From positions 124,001-188,000 of the forward strand of contig NZ_JBDOHS010000004.1 in the NCBI RefSeq assembly GCF_039832105.1: a DNA stretch of 64,000 nucleotides, given 5' to 3'. Each line of letters opens with the position of its first letter. The first letter of the stretch is position 1. This document shows, piece by piece, positions 42,267 through 51,783 of this stretch. The position numbers and the translations under genes were made by a program. Under the pieces are notes generated by a model. That model was not told where the DNA came from. It searched no databases and was given only the letters and a program-made list of their open reading frames with translations. Origin of the DNA: Dorea_A sp016295505 (GTDB lineage Bacteria; Bacillota; Clostridia; Lachnospirales; Lachnospiraceae).

Positions 42267-42557
42267 TTACGGAAGCTGAATTTTTTTATTCTTATCTTTT
42301 CCTTCTTTATATAGAACGATCTTCTTACCGATTACCTGAACCACCTGGGAACGGGTACGTTCCGCAATTACTTCCGCAAGCGCACGCGGATCATCCGCAC
42401 AGTTCTTGAGAACACTGATCTTAATCAGTTCTCTTGCGTCCAGAGCTTCCTGGATTGCACTGGTAACTTCCGGAGTCATACTGTTCTTCCCAATTTGGAA
42501 TATCGGTTCCATAGTCATCGCAAGGCTTTTCAAATATGCTCTTTGTTTTGTTGTCAT
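42267..42557 (-). CDS. yhbY: YhbY family RNA-binding protein (CRM domain)
   Basis: A 96-residue CRM-domain protein that binds 50S precursors. The motifs are LKSLAMTMEPIFQIGKNSMT and the basic GGxxG-equivalent stretch, with the C-terminal tail KDKNKKIQLP. It is in the standard place between obgE and nadD. Confidence 0.93.
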   Translation of the reverse strand: MTTKQRAYLKSLAMTMEPIFQIGKNSMTPEVTSAIQEALDARELIKISVLKNCADDPRALAEVIAERTRSQVVQVIGKKIVLYKEGKDKNKKIQLP

Positions 42558-42580
42558 CTTTTCATTCTCCTGTAATATAC

Positions 42581-43864
42581 CTATTTATAATAATCAAACT
42601 GAAGCCCATACATACGCACGGTGTCGCCTTCCTGAATTCCAGCTGCTTCCAGCTGTTCAAGAATCCCGGATTCTTTTAAGAATTTCTGGAAAAATGCAAA
42701 TCCTTTTTCAGAATCCAGATTCGTATATCCCAGCATTTTCTCAATCTTCGGTCCTTCCACTACATACATATCATCTTCCTTTTCAACTGTATACGGAAGA
42801 TCATCCAGTAAGAGCTCTTCTTCCGGGAAATATTCCTGCTCAAATACGATCGGTGCCTGATCAAGTCCCTTCAGCTGTTCAGATACATAATATAAAAGAT
42901 CCTGGATGCCTTCTCCTGTGACTCCGGATATCGGGAATACACGGGCTCCTTTTGGCTCGAATTCATCTTTCAGACGTTTCAGCGGATCATCTTCGTCAGA
43001 ATATATGACATCAATCTTATTTGCAGCAATCACCTGTGGCCGTTTTGCGATTTCCGGATTATAAGCTTCCAGTTCGGCATTGATCTTATAGATATCATCT
43101 ACCGGATCACGTCCTTCAGTTCCTGCAGCATCTACAACATGGATCATTAACTTGGTACGTTCAATGTGACGCAGAAATTCATGTCCAAGCCCCACTCCCT
43201 GAGAAGCTCCTTCTATCAGTCCGGGAATATCTGCAATTACGAATCCCTTTCCATCCTTCAGATCAACAACCCCGAGATTAGGATTCAGTGTTGTAAAATG
43301 ATAATTCGCAATCTTTGGCTGTGCATTAGTAACTCTGGACAAAAAAGTAGATTTTCCTACATTTGGAAATCCTACAAGACCTACATCTGCAATCACCTTA
43401 AGCTCAAGATCCACATACAATTCTCTGGAAGGCTGCCCGGGCTGTGCATACTTTGGCACCTGCATGGTCGCAGTCGCAAAATGCTGATTTCCCAGACCAC
43501 CTTTGCCGCCTTTTAAAACAATCTGTCTGCGATTATCTCCGGACATGTCCGCAATTACTTTTCCGGATTCTGATTCTTTAATTACAGTTCCTTCCGGAAC
43601 TTTCAATATAATATCATCTGCATCTGCTCCGTGGCATCTGCGCTTACCGCCCGGTTGTCCGTCTTTTGCCGTGTATTTTCTTTTGTGTCGATAATCCTGA
43701 AGCGTATTCAGTCCTTCATCCACTTCAAATATCACATCTCCGCCACGGCCTCCGTCTCCGCCATCCGGTCCGCCATTCGGTACATATAATTCGCGGCGAA
43801 AACTGACGTGACCGTCGCCTCCTTTACCGGATCTGATATATATCCTTGCTCTGTCTGCAAACAT
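42581..43864 (-). CDS. obgE: GTPase Obg/CgtA
   Basis: A 427-residue ribosome-assembly GTPase with three parts. The N-terminal Gly-rich Obg fold is residues 1-158 (GGDGGRGGDVIFEVD and GGKGGLGNQHFATA). The G domain carries VGFPNVGKST, DIPGLIEGA and AANKID. The C-terminal OCT domain is about 350-427 (EKGFAFFQKFLKESGI). Expression continues from the upstream ribosomal-protein genes past an internal terminator. Confidence 0.97.
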   Translation of the reverse strand: MFADRARIYIRSGKGGDGHVSFRRELYVPNGGPDGGDGGRGGDVIFEVDEGLNTLQDYRHKRKYTAKDGQPGGKRRCHGADADDIILKVPEGTVIKESESGKVIADMSGDNRRQIVLKGGKGGLGNQHFATATMQVPKYAQPGQPSRELYVDLELKVIADVGLVGFPNVGKSTFLSRVTNAQPKIANYHFTTLNPNLGVVDLKDGKGFVIADIPGLIEGASQGVGLGHEFLRHIERTKLMIHVVDAAGTEGRDPVDDIYKINAELEAYNPEIAKRPQVIAANKIDVIYSDEDDPLKRLKDEFEPKGARVFPISGVTGEGIQDLLYYVSEQLKGLDQAPIVFEQEYFPEEELLLDDLPYTVEKEDDMYVVEGPKIEKMLGYTNLDSEKGFAFFQKFLKESGILEQLEAAGIQEGDTVRMYGLQFDYYK

Positions 43865-43903
43865 ACGTCTTTCCTTTCTGTTCGATCATATTTTCTGTGA
43901 CAT

Positions 43904-43956
43904 AAAAAAGAGCGCTGCATCATAACTGTAAACGGAGTTAACTGCAACGCTCTTTT
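43904..43956 (-). terminator. Terminator/attenuator between rpmA and obgE
   Basis: On the minus strand AAAAGAGCG-TTGCA faces TGCA-GCGCTCTTTTTT across about 25 bases, ending in a run of six T. It would reduce obgE transcription relative to the ribosomal-protein genes. Confidence 0.75.
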
Positions 43957-43966
43957 CAACTCATAA

Positions 43967-44248
43967 TTAAGCTACCGGATAGATAGAAACCTGTTTCTTA
44001 TCTCTTCCTTTTCTTTCAAATCTTACCACACCATCAACGAGTGCAAATAAAGTATCATCTCCACCGCGACCTACGTTGATACCTGGATGGATCTTTGTTC
44101 CACGCTGTCTGTAAAGGATATTACCAGCTTTAACGAACTGTCCGTCAGCTCTCTTGGCACCAAGTCTCTTAGACTCAGAATCTCTACCGTTCTTTGTAGA
44201 ACCAACACCTTTTTTATGAGCGAAAAACTGAAGGTTTAATTTCATCAT
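43967..44248 (-). CDS. rpmA: 50S ribosomal protein L27
   Basis: A 93-residue protein beginning MMKLNLQFFAHKKGVGS. The nine-residue N-terminal extension ending in FF-A is the cleavage signal removed by Prp in Firmicutes, leaving the basic N-terminus that reaches the peptidyl transferase centre. The Prp gene is directly upstream. SD AGGAGG. An in-frame ATG one codon later is an equally possible start. Confidence 0.97.
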   Translation of the reverse strand: MMKLNLQFFAHKKGVGSTKNGRDSESKRLGAKRADGQFVKAGNILYRQRGTKIHPGINVGRGGDDTLFALVDGVVRFERKGRDKKQVSIYPVA

Positions 44249-44253
44249 GGTTG

Positions 44254-44586
44254 TTACACCTCCTCGAATGTTAAATCAATATATTCTGCATAGTTCTCAT
44301 CATCAACCATCTGCTCCAGTCCCAGAACCATTGTTTTCAAAAGAAGCTGTGTAGCATCAGACACTTCCCCGCCGATGTAACAGGAAATCATCCCATCTTT
44401 CTCATCAGAACTGAGTGAAATATCGTCATCCGTAAACTGATCAATCGCATTGATCGTATTGATGACAAGAATTGATGCTGCTGCACAGACGATGTCATGT
44501 CCTGCATCATCATATCCCGCATGCCCTTTTGTCTGAAAACCTGTATATTCGTTCTGAGCGTTTTGATAAATGGTTACATGAATCAT
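44254..44586 (-). CDS. prp: Ribosomal-processing cysteine protease Prp
   Basis: A 110-residue cysteine protease that removes the L27 N-terminal extension. The catalytic His in TKGHAGYDDAGHD and the Cys in DIVCAAASIL are both present. It lies between rplU and rpmA, the conserved Firmicute order. Confidence 0.95.
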   Translation of the reverse strand: MIHVTIYQNAQNEYTGFQTKGHAGYDDAGHDIVCAAASILVINTINAIDQFTDDDISLSSDEKDGMISCYIGGEVSDATQLLLKTMVLGLEQMVDDENYAEYIDLTFEEV

Positions 44587-44601
44587 GGATGTTCTCCAAT
44601 A

Positions 44602-44910
44602 TTAAGCGTTGATTTTTTCAATCTTTACTGCAGTATACTGCTGTCTGTGACCATTTTTCTTATGGTATCCAGTTTTTCTCTTATACTTGTAAACGATAAC
44701 TTTTCTTGCTTTACCGTTCTCAACTACAGAAGCTTCAACTGTTGCACCTTCAACAGTAGGATTACCAATCTTTAATCCATTGTCACTTACTGCAAGCACC
44801 TGGTCAAATGTATAAGTCTCTCCGGCTTCTACACCAAGCTTCTCTACTTTAATGATATCGCCTTCTGCTACTTTGTACTGTTTACCACCTGTTGCTATAA
44901 TTGCGTACAT
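44602..44910 (-). CDS. rplU: 50S ribosomal protein L21
   Basis: A 102-residue ribosomal protein (MYAIIATGGKQYKVAEGDIIKVEKL ... RKTGYHKKNGHRQQYT). The start at 44910 is set by AGGAGGTGCCAT; the frame upstream to 44940 lies in the leader. It is the first gene of the rplU-prp-rpmA unit and follows a structured leader. Confidence 0.97.
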   Translation of the reverse strand: MYAIIATGGKQYKVAEGDIIKVEKLGVEAGETYTFDQVLAVSDNGLKIGNPTVEGATVEASVVENGKARKVIVYKYKRKTGYHKKNGHRQQYTAVKIEKINA

Positions 44911-44914
44911 ATGG

Positions 44915-44995
44915 CACCTCCTATTATCATTACTCGCCAACTACGGTGTCCGACCTGTAACAGGGCAGAACTTAAACCTCATTGTGCGGCACACT
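44915..44995 (-). ncRNA. Candidate L21 leader RNA
   Basis: The 5' leader of rplU on the minus strand contains short hairpins: TGTG-CCG-CACA, CCTG-TTA-CAGG and CGG-ACA-CCG. Its TTCTGCC...GTCGGACACCG core near 44975-44940 fits my recollection of the Firmicute L21 leader (Rfam), which is thought to control ribosomal protein synthesis by feedback. I could not run a covariance model. Confidence 0.55.
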
Positions 44996-45000
44996 ATTGC

Positions 45001-45029
45001 ATGATATCATATGATTTCATAAAAATCAA
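45001..45029 (-). promoter_or_regulatory. Promoter of the rplU leader
   Basis: TTGATT (45029-45024), 17 bases and TATCAT (45006-45001) on the minus strand, placing the transcription start just upstream of the leader hairpins. Confidence 0.65.
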
Positions 45030-45039
45030 GTGTTCTGCA

Positions 45040-45933
45040 TCAATTATTTTCAATATTTTTTTCAGAATTCACCTGAAGAAGAATCAACGCAGCTATCACA
45101 CATACGATTCCTGCAAGATTCAGAAAATCCAGACGTTCATGGAAGAAAATCACTCCAAACAGACTGGCAGCCACAACCTCAAAGGATGCTATAATTGATG
45201 CTCTGCTGCTCTCCATATAGCGAAGCCCCAGAGAATACAACACATATGGCATGGCCAGTGTAATCACACTTCCGACTATAACAATCGGCATCTCTTTTAT
45301 ATGTTCTGCTATGATACAGAACGTATCTCCGGGATCACTGATCAGAAACGTACCTGAAGCTGCAAAAATAAAGGTATATACCGTCACAGTCATTGATTCA
45401 TATCTGCCAACCAAAAATTTTCCGATAATACTGTAAAGCGCATATGCCAGACCGGTACATAATCCCAGAAAAAGTGTAAGAACAGGCTTTTCTCCCAGGT
45501 TTGCTCCTGACAACCCAACCACCAGAATACATCCCGTAAATGCAAGAAGAAGTGCAGCTACTTTCCGAAGTGTCAACGTCTCCCTGAAAAGGACTACTGA
45601 TAAAACCAATACAAAAAACGGTGCAGTATACAACAAAACAACAGCAACCGACAATGATGCCATCTGTACCGTGGCCGCATATGCAAGATTGTTAACAAAC
45701 AGGCTTCCAAATCCGGTACCCAGGAACCATTTCAGATCATTCTTTTCGATATGAAACTTTTGTCTGTCCGTAATCAACAGATACAGGACAAGAACCAGTG
45801 CAGCAGAACAGATTCGTACCGCTGCTGTCTGACGGGTACTGAATCCGAGCGATGCCACATATCTTGTCACAATTCCCATGGATCCCCACAGAACGGAAGC
45901 CGATAATACAAACAAAGGAGCCACTCTCTTCAT
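45040..45933 (-). CDS. EamA/DMT family transporter
   Basis: A 297-residue ten-helix exporter-type membrane protein of the drug/metabolite transporter superfamily. The internal duplication of two EamA repeats is visible: VLSASVLWGSMGIVTRYV in the first half and VLTLFLGLCTGLAYALYSIIG in the second. Substrate unknown. It shares one base with the amidohydrolase upstream (TAATG), so the two are coupled. It ends 11 bases before the -35 of the rplU promoter. Confidence 0.88.
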   Translation of the reverse strand: MKRVAPLFVLSASVLWGSMGIVTRYVASLGFSTRQTAAVRICSAALVLVLYLLITDRQKFHIEKNDLKWFLGTGFGSLFVNNLAYAATVQMASLSVAVVLLYTAPFFVLVLSVVLFRETLTLRKVAALLLAFTGCILVVGLSGANLGEKPVLTLFLGLCTGLAYALYSIIGKFLVGRYESMTVTVYTFIFAASGTFLISDPGDTFCIIAEHIKEMPIVIVGSVITLAMPYVLYSLGLRYMESSRASIIASFEVVAASLFGVIFFHERLDFLNLAGIVCVIAALILLQVNSEKNIENN

Positions 45934-46733
45934 TATGATTCTCCTGACAGATTCAATAACTTACATGCATTCTTATAAAATATTTTATCTTTTTCTACGT
46001 CCGTAAGTGGCATCTCTGAAAGAATCTTAACAAATTCCTTTTGTCCTGCCCATGGAGAATCTGTTGCAAACAGGATTCTTTCAGCGCCATGGGAACGAAC
46101 CATTCTCAGGAACTGTTCCTGTGACATTCTGTCAAGCACAACAGCCGTATCCAGATATACATCTTCACCGACCAGATAATTCTCCACATCATCCCACATT
46201 TCATTACCGCCCATATGTGCCAGAACCAGCTTTACAGGCTTCACTTCATCCAGTAACTCACGCGCCATCTTCGGGGTACAGTGAACATCCTCCGGACATT
46301 TTGGATCCACACCTGCATGAACAACCACTGCAAGATCAAGCTCGGATGCATAACTGATGATCCTTTTATATTGGATGTCATTAAAATATCTGTCTTGATA
46401 GTCCGGATGAAGCTTAATCCCTTTCATGCCCATGTCGCGGATCTCGCGAAGTGCTGTTTTATAGTCTGTACAGTCCGGATGAATTCCGCCGAATGATATA
46501 ATCGGAGCATCCTGATATTGTGCTGCGAAGCAGTTCACAGAAGACATCTGCGAGGCTTTTGTTACTGCCGGCAGTGCTACAGAGATATCGATTCCTGCCT
46601 CTTGCATGGAAGCCTTCAGTCCACCGTACATACCATTGGTACATGGAGTGGCCTGACATACTCCGCTGAGAAAATCAATTGTTTTTTCAGCAATCTTTTC
46701 CGGAAATATATGTGTATGGAAATCAATAATCAT
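45933..46733 (-). CDS. Amidohydrolase 2 family protein
   Basis: A 266-residue TIM-barrel metal hydrolase. It has the first metal motif DFHTHIF, later the His-containing VVVHAGVD and LAHMGG segments, and the C-terminal Asp in LFATDSPWAG. The family (PF04909) includes decarboxylases and lactonases; the substrate cannot be assigned. It overlaps the CBS gene by 4 bases and the transporter by one, so all three form a tight set. Confidence 0.85.
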   Translation of the reverse strand: MIIDFHTHIFPEKIAEKTIDFLSGVCQATPCTNGMYGGLKASMQEAGIDISVALPAVTKASQMSSVNCFAAQYQDAPIISFGGIHPDCTDYKTALREIRDMGMKGIKLHPDYQDRYFNDIQYKRIISYASELDLAVVVHAGVDPKCPEDVHCTPKMARELLDEVKPVKLVLAHMGGNEMWDDVENYLVGEDVYLDTAVVLDRMSQEQFLRMVRSHGAERILFATDSPWAGQKEFVKILSEMPLTDVEKDKIFYKNACKLLNLSGES

Positions 46734-47155
46734 ATTTCTCTTTCACTTTCTTTCTCTTTCATTTTGTCATAACAATATCCGATGATATCCCGTCGGGTAA
46801 TAATGCCGATGAAATGTCCTCTGTCATCTACGACAGGCACATAATTCTGTTCCATAGCGCGTCCTATTAGATCTTCCATATTTGATTCAGCCGTCACGCA
46901 CTGATAATCGACCCGACGTTCAATCTTCATGATACTAATCTCTTCTGCTTCTTTTATATTAAATAGATTCAATTTCTTTAATGACCACAGCAGATCACCT
47001 TCTGTGATCGACCCCACGTATTTGCCCTCTTTATTCAGAATCGGCACACTGGAATATTTGTGATATTCCATTATTTCCAACGCTTGTCTAAGTGTGTGAT
47101 AGTCATATATGTAAGCAAGTTCACTTTTTGGCTTCAGGAAAAAAAGTATATTCAT
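46730..47155 (-). CDS. CBS-pair domain protein
   Basis: A 141-residue protein consisting essentially of two CBS motifs (about residues 12-70 and 80-138), ending ITRRDIIGYCYDKMKEK. Such stand-alone pairs bind adenine nucleotides and act as energy sensors, but the partner is unknown. The start at 47155 is set by GGGGAGG; an upstream ATG (47182) lies within the lysC-CBS gap. It follows lysC by 31 bases. Confidence 0.83.
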   Translation of the reverse strand: MNILFFLKPKSELAYIYDYHTLRQALEIMEYHKYSSVPILNKEGKYVGSITEGDLLWSLKKLNLFNIKEAEEISIMKIERRVDYQCVTAESNMEDLIGRAMEQNYVPVVDDRGHFIGIITRRDIIGYCYDKMKEKESEREI

Positions 47156-47186
47156 TACAAGACCTCCCCAAGTCTTCGTCATTTCA

Positions 47187-48527
47187 TTATATGATTGTTT
47201 TTACAAAGATGTCATAGATTGCATTAATGGCTGCCGCAAAATCATGATTGCGGACACCGATGATAATATTCAGCTCACTGGAGCCCTGATCAATCATTTT
47301 TACATTCACATTGGCATGTGCCAGTGCAGAAAAGATTCTTCCGGATGTTCCGCGTGTTGCACGCATTCCTCTTCCTACGACTGCAATCAGTGCAAGATCC
47401 GATTCCAGTTCCAGAAAGTCCGGTTCAACTGCACGATGGATTCCTGCGATCACTTTCTGTTCTTTCTCTTCAAATTCATCCTGATGAACAAAGATCGTCA
47501 TGGTGTCTATTCCGGACGGCATATGTTCAATAGAGATGTCATTTTGTTCAAACACTTCCAGTACTCGTTTACAGAACCCCACTTCTGAGTTCATCATCGC
47601 CTTTTCAACCGTAATAGATGCAAAATCCTTCTTTCCTGCAACACCGGTAATTACAAATCTCGGTTTTCTGCAGGTGTCTTCCACAATTAAAGTTCCTTTA
47701 TCTTCCGGCGAATTCGTATTGCGGATATTGATCGGGATACCTTCCTTTCTTACCGGGAAGATTGCATCTTCATGAAGTACGGTTGCTCCCATATAGGAAA
47801 GCTCTCTGAGTTCCCTGTAGGTAATTACGTCAATTGGCTTTGGATTCTTAACAACCCTGGGGTCAGCGATCAGAAATCCGGAAACATCTGTCCAGTTTTC
47901 ATACATGTCTGCATGCACTGCTTTTGCAACAATGGAACCTGTAATGTCCGATCCGCCTCTGGAAAAAGTCTGTACTCTTCCATCCGGTCTGGATCCATAG
48001 AATCCCGGTATGACCGCACGTTCTGTATGCTCAAGCCGTGCAGAGAGAATCTGATCGGTTTTTTCTGCATCAAAATTACCGTTTTCATCAAAAAATATTA
48101 CATCCGCCGCATCAATAAATTCATAGTCAAGATATGCTGCCATAATAATACCATTCAGGTATTCTCCTCTGGATGCAGCGTAATCCCTTCCTACTTTCCT
48201 GCTGAAATTTGTTCGGATGATTTTGAATTCTTCGCTTAAGTCAAGTGACAGCCCAAGACCTTCAATGATACTGTTGTATCGCTCTTCAATATTATGGAAC
48301 TGTTCAACAAAGCTTGTCTCACAATCTTCTGAATCATCTTCCAGAAGCGCCTGCCCATAGCAGCTATATAACATATCAGTAACTTTTGTATCATCTGGCG
48401 TACGCTTTCCGGGTGCGGAAGGAATGACATATCTTCTCGTCTCATCTTTTGAAATAATTCTGCCTACTTTTTTAAACTGCTCGGCACTCGCCAGCGAACT
48501 TCCACCAAATTTTACAACTTTTTTCAT
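47187..48527 (-). CDS. lysC: Aspartate kinase
   Basis: A 446-residue enzyme phosphorylating aspartate as the first step to lysine, threonine, methionine and diaminopimelate. The N-terminal VVKFGGSSLASAEQFKKV is the kinase motif. The FSRGGSDITGSIVAKAV loop follows, and two ACT domains at about residues 305-446 give feedback control. I see no lysine riboswitch in the 70 bases upstream, so regulation is probably allosteric or from a more distant site. Confidence 0.95.
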   Translation of the reverse strand: MKKVVKFGGSSLASAEQFKKVGRIISKDETRRYVIPSAPGKRTPDDTKVTDMLYSCYGQALLEDDSEDCETSFVEQFHNIEERYNSIIEGLGLSLDLSEEFKIIRTNFSRKVGRDYAASRGEYLNGIIMAAYLDYEFIDAADVIFFDENGNFDAEKTDQILSARLEHTERAVIPGFYGSRPDGRVQTFSRGGSDITGSIVAKAVHADMYENWTDVSGFLIADPRVVKNPKPIDVITYRELRELSYMGATVLHEDAIFPVRKEGIPINIRNTNSPEDKGTLIVEDTCRKPRFVITGVAGKKDFASITVEKAMMNSEVGFCKRVLEVFEQNDISIEHMPSGIDTMTIFVHQDEFEEKEQKVIAGIHRAVEPDFLELESDLALIAVVGRGMRATRGTSGRIFSALAHANVNVKMIDQGSSELNIIIGVRNHDFAAAINAIYDIFVKTII

Positions 48528-48597
48528 CTTCTTTCGTACTCCTTCAAAATACTTTTCTTTTTAACCTTTATTATATTACATCATTTTCTGGAGAACT

Positions 48598-49077
48598 TCA
48601 ACGTATTACATCAGCAAATTTTGCATTCGTTGCTTTTTGAAGATCCTGAGGCGATAAGGTAATCTGCATTCCGAGTTTCCCGCCGCTTACATGCATTTTC
48701 GTAAGTTCACATGCATTTTCCTGTATAACCGTAGGAAACTGCTTTTTCATACCAATCGCAGTACATCCGCCTCTGACATAACCTGTTACCCGGGTCAGAT
48801 CTTTCAGATGCAGCATTTCCAGGGACTTTTCACCGACAACCCTGGCCGCCTTCTTAAAATCAATCTCTTCTTCGATCGGAATGACAAAGACATAGTATCC
48901 ACCCGTTTTTCCTGTCGTCACCAGCGTTTTGTATACCAGTTCATGTGCATATCCCAGCTTATCAGCCACCTGGATCCCATCTGTAAATTCATCACATTCA
49001 TACTCTTCATACGTATAAGGAATCTTCTGTCGATCCAGCATACGCATTGCATTCGTCTTTACTTCTTTTTTACTCAT
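48598..49077 (-). CDS. ybaK: Cys-tRNA(Pro)/Cys-tRNA(Cys) deacylase YbaK
   Basis: A 159-residue YbaK/EbsC-type trans-editing domain that removes cysteine mischarged on tRNA-Pro. Key segments are YKTLVTTG, EIDFKKAARVVGEKSLEML and YVRGGCTAIGMKKQFPTVI. It has its own transcription unit or is the last gene after the radical-SAM pair (21-base gap). Confidence 0.92.
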   Translation of the reverse strand: MSKKEVKTNAMRMLDRQKIPYTYEEYECDEFTDGIQVADKLGYAHELVYKTLVTTGKTGGYYVFVIPIEEEIDFKKAARVVGEKSLEMLHLKDLTRVTGYVRGGCTAIGMKKQFPTVIQENACELTKMHVSGGKLGMQITLSPQDLQKATNAKFADVIR

Positions 49078-49098
49078 ATAATATCAGCTCCTGTTTTA

Positions 49099-49854
49099 TC
49101 AGATCATATCCCATCCAAGATTCTCAAGCGAGATGTATGACTCTTCTTTCTGAAGATCTTTGTCATTTTTCGCATATACTTCCAGTCTGTGATAATGAAG
49201 CGGAACCAAAGAAGGATCCATTCCTATATAAGAAAGAAATGTTTCCATTACCAGATCTGGTTTCAGATTCTGTTCACTTCCGGTCGCGAGAAACAGATAG
49301 ATGCTGTCACTTTCTTTTCCTTGCTCTCCCGGAAGAACTTCCATCCGAAAAATCATAGGCCTGATGTTCACTTCTTTTTCACTTCGCTTCGTCTTTTTTA
49401 GTACTGTAATCTCCGGCTGTTCCAGAAACGTCTGTATCCGTTCATTCCAGTCCGCAGGCAGAGGTCTGGTGATATCAGATGTTTTTACGGATTCCAGAAG
49501 TGTTACCCGGTAATCGGCAGCAGCGACAATCGTCATTCCACTTGCCTTTTTCTCTTCTGATATCTCACGAAAGCTTACAATCTCCATTCCTTCGACCATT
49601 ACGTCATTCAGCTGTTTCAATGCTTTTTCAGATGTGATCGGTTCTTCCAATTCTATATCCAGATACTCTCCGTCACTGGTCACTCCTACACCAAGCGGCT
49701 GCGCAAAAGACATGATCATATGCGGACTGTAACCGCCTGTATAGGCAATCGGGATCCCTGCTCTTCTTATCGCTTTCTGAAAATATCGCATCACATCAAG
49801 ATGTCCGATAAACTTCATAACTCCATATTTACGGAATTTAATTCTTGCCTTCAA
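49099..49854 (-). CDS. TIGR03936 radical SAM-associated protein (DUF2344)
   Basis: A 251-residue protein with the DUF2344 pattern (FRKYGVMKFIGHLDVMRYFQKAIRRAGIPIAYTGGYSPHMIMSFAQPLGVG). Members are normally encoded beside or fused to the TIGR03960 radical SAM protein, as here, where they overlap by 17 bases. Function of the pair is unknown, though they are often near rplU. The start is inside the preceding gene, with GGAGG in the overlap as SD. Confidence 0.85.
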   Translation of the reverse strand: MKARIKFRKYGVMKFIGHLDVMRYFQKAIRRAGIPIAYTGGYSPHMIMSFAQPLGVGVTSDGEYLDIELEEPITSEKALKQLNDVMVEGMEIVSFREISEEKKASGMTIVAAADYRVTLLESVKTSDITRPLPADWNERIQTFLEQPEITVLKKTKRSEKEVNIRPMIFRMEVLPGEQGKESDSIYLFLATGSEQNLKPDLVMETFLSYIGMDPSLVPLHYHRLEVYAKNDKDLQKEESYISLENLGWDMI

Positions 49855-51703
49855 TGCAGACCCCTCCTTTCCATTTTGCTACCCCGCATCCAGAACACTG
49901 CGTCCGGCAGTTCGGTGTCACCTCTGCACGCATTGCACGTTCCCATTCGCGCTGCAAAAACTTTTTTGTCACTCCGATATCAATGAAATCCCATGGGAAT
50001 ATTTCATCCATAGAACGTTCACGCTGGTTATAAAATGCAATATCAATGCCAGTATTCTCAAATGCCTGCATCCATTTTGCATTATCGAACTGGTCACTCC
50101 ATGAGTCATAGAGACATCCCAGGCGATATGCCTCCTTAATCACTTCGGCTGTCTTTCGGTCTCCTCTGGCAAATACACCTTCCAGTACGGTAACCTCTGC
50201 ATCATGCCAATGATATTTCAGGCTCTTGCGATTCAGCTGTTCATTAAATGCATGCTTAACAATAGCCGCCCGGGCAATGTATTCTTCATTGGTATACATT
50301 TTTGCCCATTGAAAAGGAGTAAAAGGCTTCGGAATAAAGAAAGAACTGCTGGCCGTAATCTGGCACTTGCCGTTTCTCTGATCCTTCGGAATCTCATAAT
50401 ACCTTCTGGCAATCTTATCTGCCAGTTCCGGGATCGCCCGCATATCTTCCTCTGTCTCCGTAGGAAGTCCCAACATAAAGTATAATTTCACCTTGTTCCA
50501 TCCACCTTCAAACGCTTGACCTGCTCCTTCCAGAATATCCTCTTCTGTAAGTCCTTTATTAATTACATTACGCATTCGCTGGGAACCGGCCTCCGGAGCA
50601 AATGTAAGACTGCTTTTCCGGATGTCCTGTACCTGTCCCATGACATCCAGAGAAAATGCGTCAATTCGCAGGGACGGCAAGGAGATGTTAATTCCATCCT
50701 TTTTGAATTCATCGATCAAAAAAGTAACAAGTTCCTTAAGCTCACTGTAATCGCTTGTACTTAAGGAACTGAGCGATATCTCTTCATGTCCTGTATTCTT
50801 CAGCATCTTATAGGCATATTCCTTCAGTACTTCGACATTTCTCTCTCTGGTCGGGCGATAGAGCATTCCCGCCTGACAGAATCGACAGCCACGGATACAG
50901 CCCCGCTGCACCTCCAGGACTACCCTGTCCTGCGTCACTTTAATAAACGGCACAACCGGTTTTTCCGGATAGGTTGTATTCGTTACATCCATAACCACCT
51001 GTTTTTTAATGGACTCTCTGGCATGTGGGTTATTCGGTCTGAATGACTCAATCGTTCCATCTTCCTTATACGAAACATCATAAAATGAAGGAACATAGAT
51101 TCCCTCTATTTCTGCCGCTTTTTCAAGGTAGTCTTTTCTGGAACCACCATTCTTTTTGTTTTCTTTATAGGCATCCAGGAGCTGGTCATAGACCGTCTCT
51201 CCCTCTCCAATATAAAAGAGATCGAAAAATTCTGCCAGTGGCTCAGGATTATAAGTACACGGTCCTCCTCCGATTACAATCGGATCCGACTCATCACGTT
51301 CGGAAGCCTCCAAAGGAATCCCGCTCAGTTCCAGTACCTGCAGAATATTTGTGTAGCACATCTCGTACTGGATCGTAATTCCCAGAAAATCAAATTCTTT
51401 GATCGGATCCTGTGATTCCAGAGCAAACAGTGGAATATTCTCCTCTCTCATAATTTGATCCAGATCTGTCCATGGTGAATACACTCTTTCACACCACACA
51501 TCCTCTCTTCGATTGAACATATCATAGAGAATCTGTATTCCCAGGTGCGACATTCCAATCTCGTACACATCCGGAAAACACATTGCAAAGCGGATGTCCA
51601 CATCTTCTTTTGACTTCATGACAGAATTCACCTCACCGCCGATATAGCGGGCAGGCTTCTCGATTTTCATTAATATATCGTCACTCAAAGCAAGTTTACG
51701 CAT
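49838..51703 (-). CDS. TIGR03960 B12-binding-domain radical SAM protein
   Basis: A 621-residue protein. The N-terminal cobalamin-binding-like domain covers about residues 1-200, followed by the radical SAM core with CIRGCRFCQAG near residue 268, and the C-terminal TIGR03960-type region. The substrate is unknown. The start is set by GAAGGAG. The neighbouring TIGR03936 gene on the 3' side is its usual partner. Confidence 0.88.
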   Translation of the reverse strand: MRKLALSDDILMKIEKPARYIGGEVNSVMKSKEDVDIRFAMCFPDVYEIGMSHLGIQILYDMFNRREDVWCERVYSPWTDLDQIMREENIPLFALESQDPIKEFDFLGITIQYEMCYTNILQVLELSGIPLEASERDESDPIVIGGGPCTYNPEPLAEFFDLFYIGEGETVYDQLLDAYKENKKNGGSRKDYLEKAAEIEGIYVPSFYDVSYKEDGTIESFRPNNPHARESIKKQVVMDVTNTTYPEKPVVPFIKVTQDRVVLEVQRGCIRGCRFCQAGMLYRPTRERNVEVLKEYAYKMLKNTGHEEISLSSLSTSDYSELKELVTFLIDEFKKDGINISLPSLRIDAFSLDVMGQVQDIRKSSLTFAPEAGSQRMRNVINKGLTEEDILEGAGQAFEGGWNKVKLYFMLGLPTETEEDMRAIPELADKIARRYYEIPKDQRNGKCQITASSSFFIPKPFTPFQWAKMYTNEEYIARAAIVKHAFNEQLNRKSLKYHWHDAEVTVLEGVFARGDRKTAEVIKEAYRLGCLYDSWSDQFDNAKWMQAFENTGIDIAFYNQRERSMDEIFPWDFIDIGVTKKFLQREWERAMRAEVTPNCRTQCSGCGVAKWKGGVCIEGKN

Positions 51704-51783
51704 TCTTTTTAGACTCCTTCGTTATTTTTATACAATCATCAGAATATATCTTCTGCTCATTCACATTCTAAGTTTCTAACAAG

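Noticed and set aside
43732..43959. Small minus-strand frame over the obgE start
   Set aside because: It is a shadow in another frame of obgE and the terminator region.
48528..48597. Possible lysine riboswitch before lysC
   Set aside because: The 70-base gap is far too short and contains no L-box-like stems.
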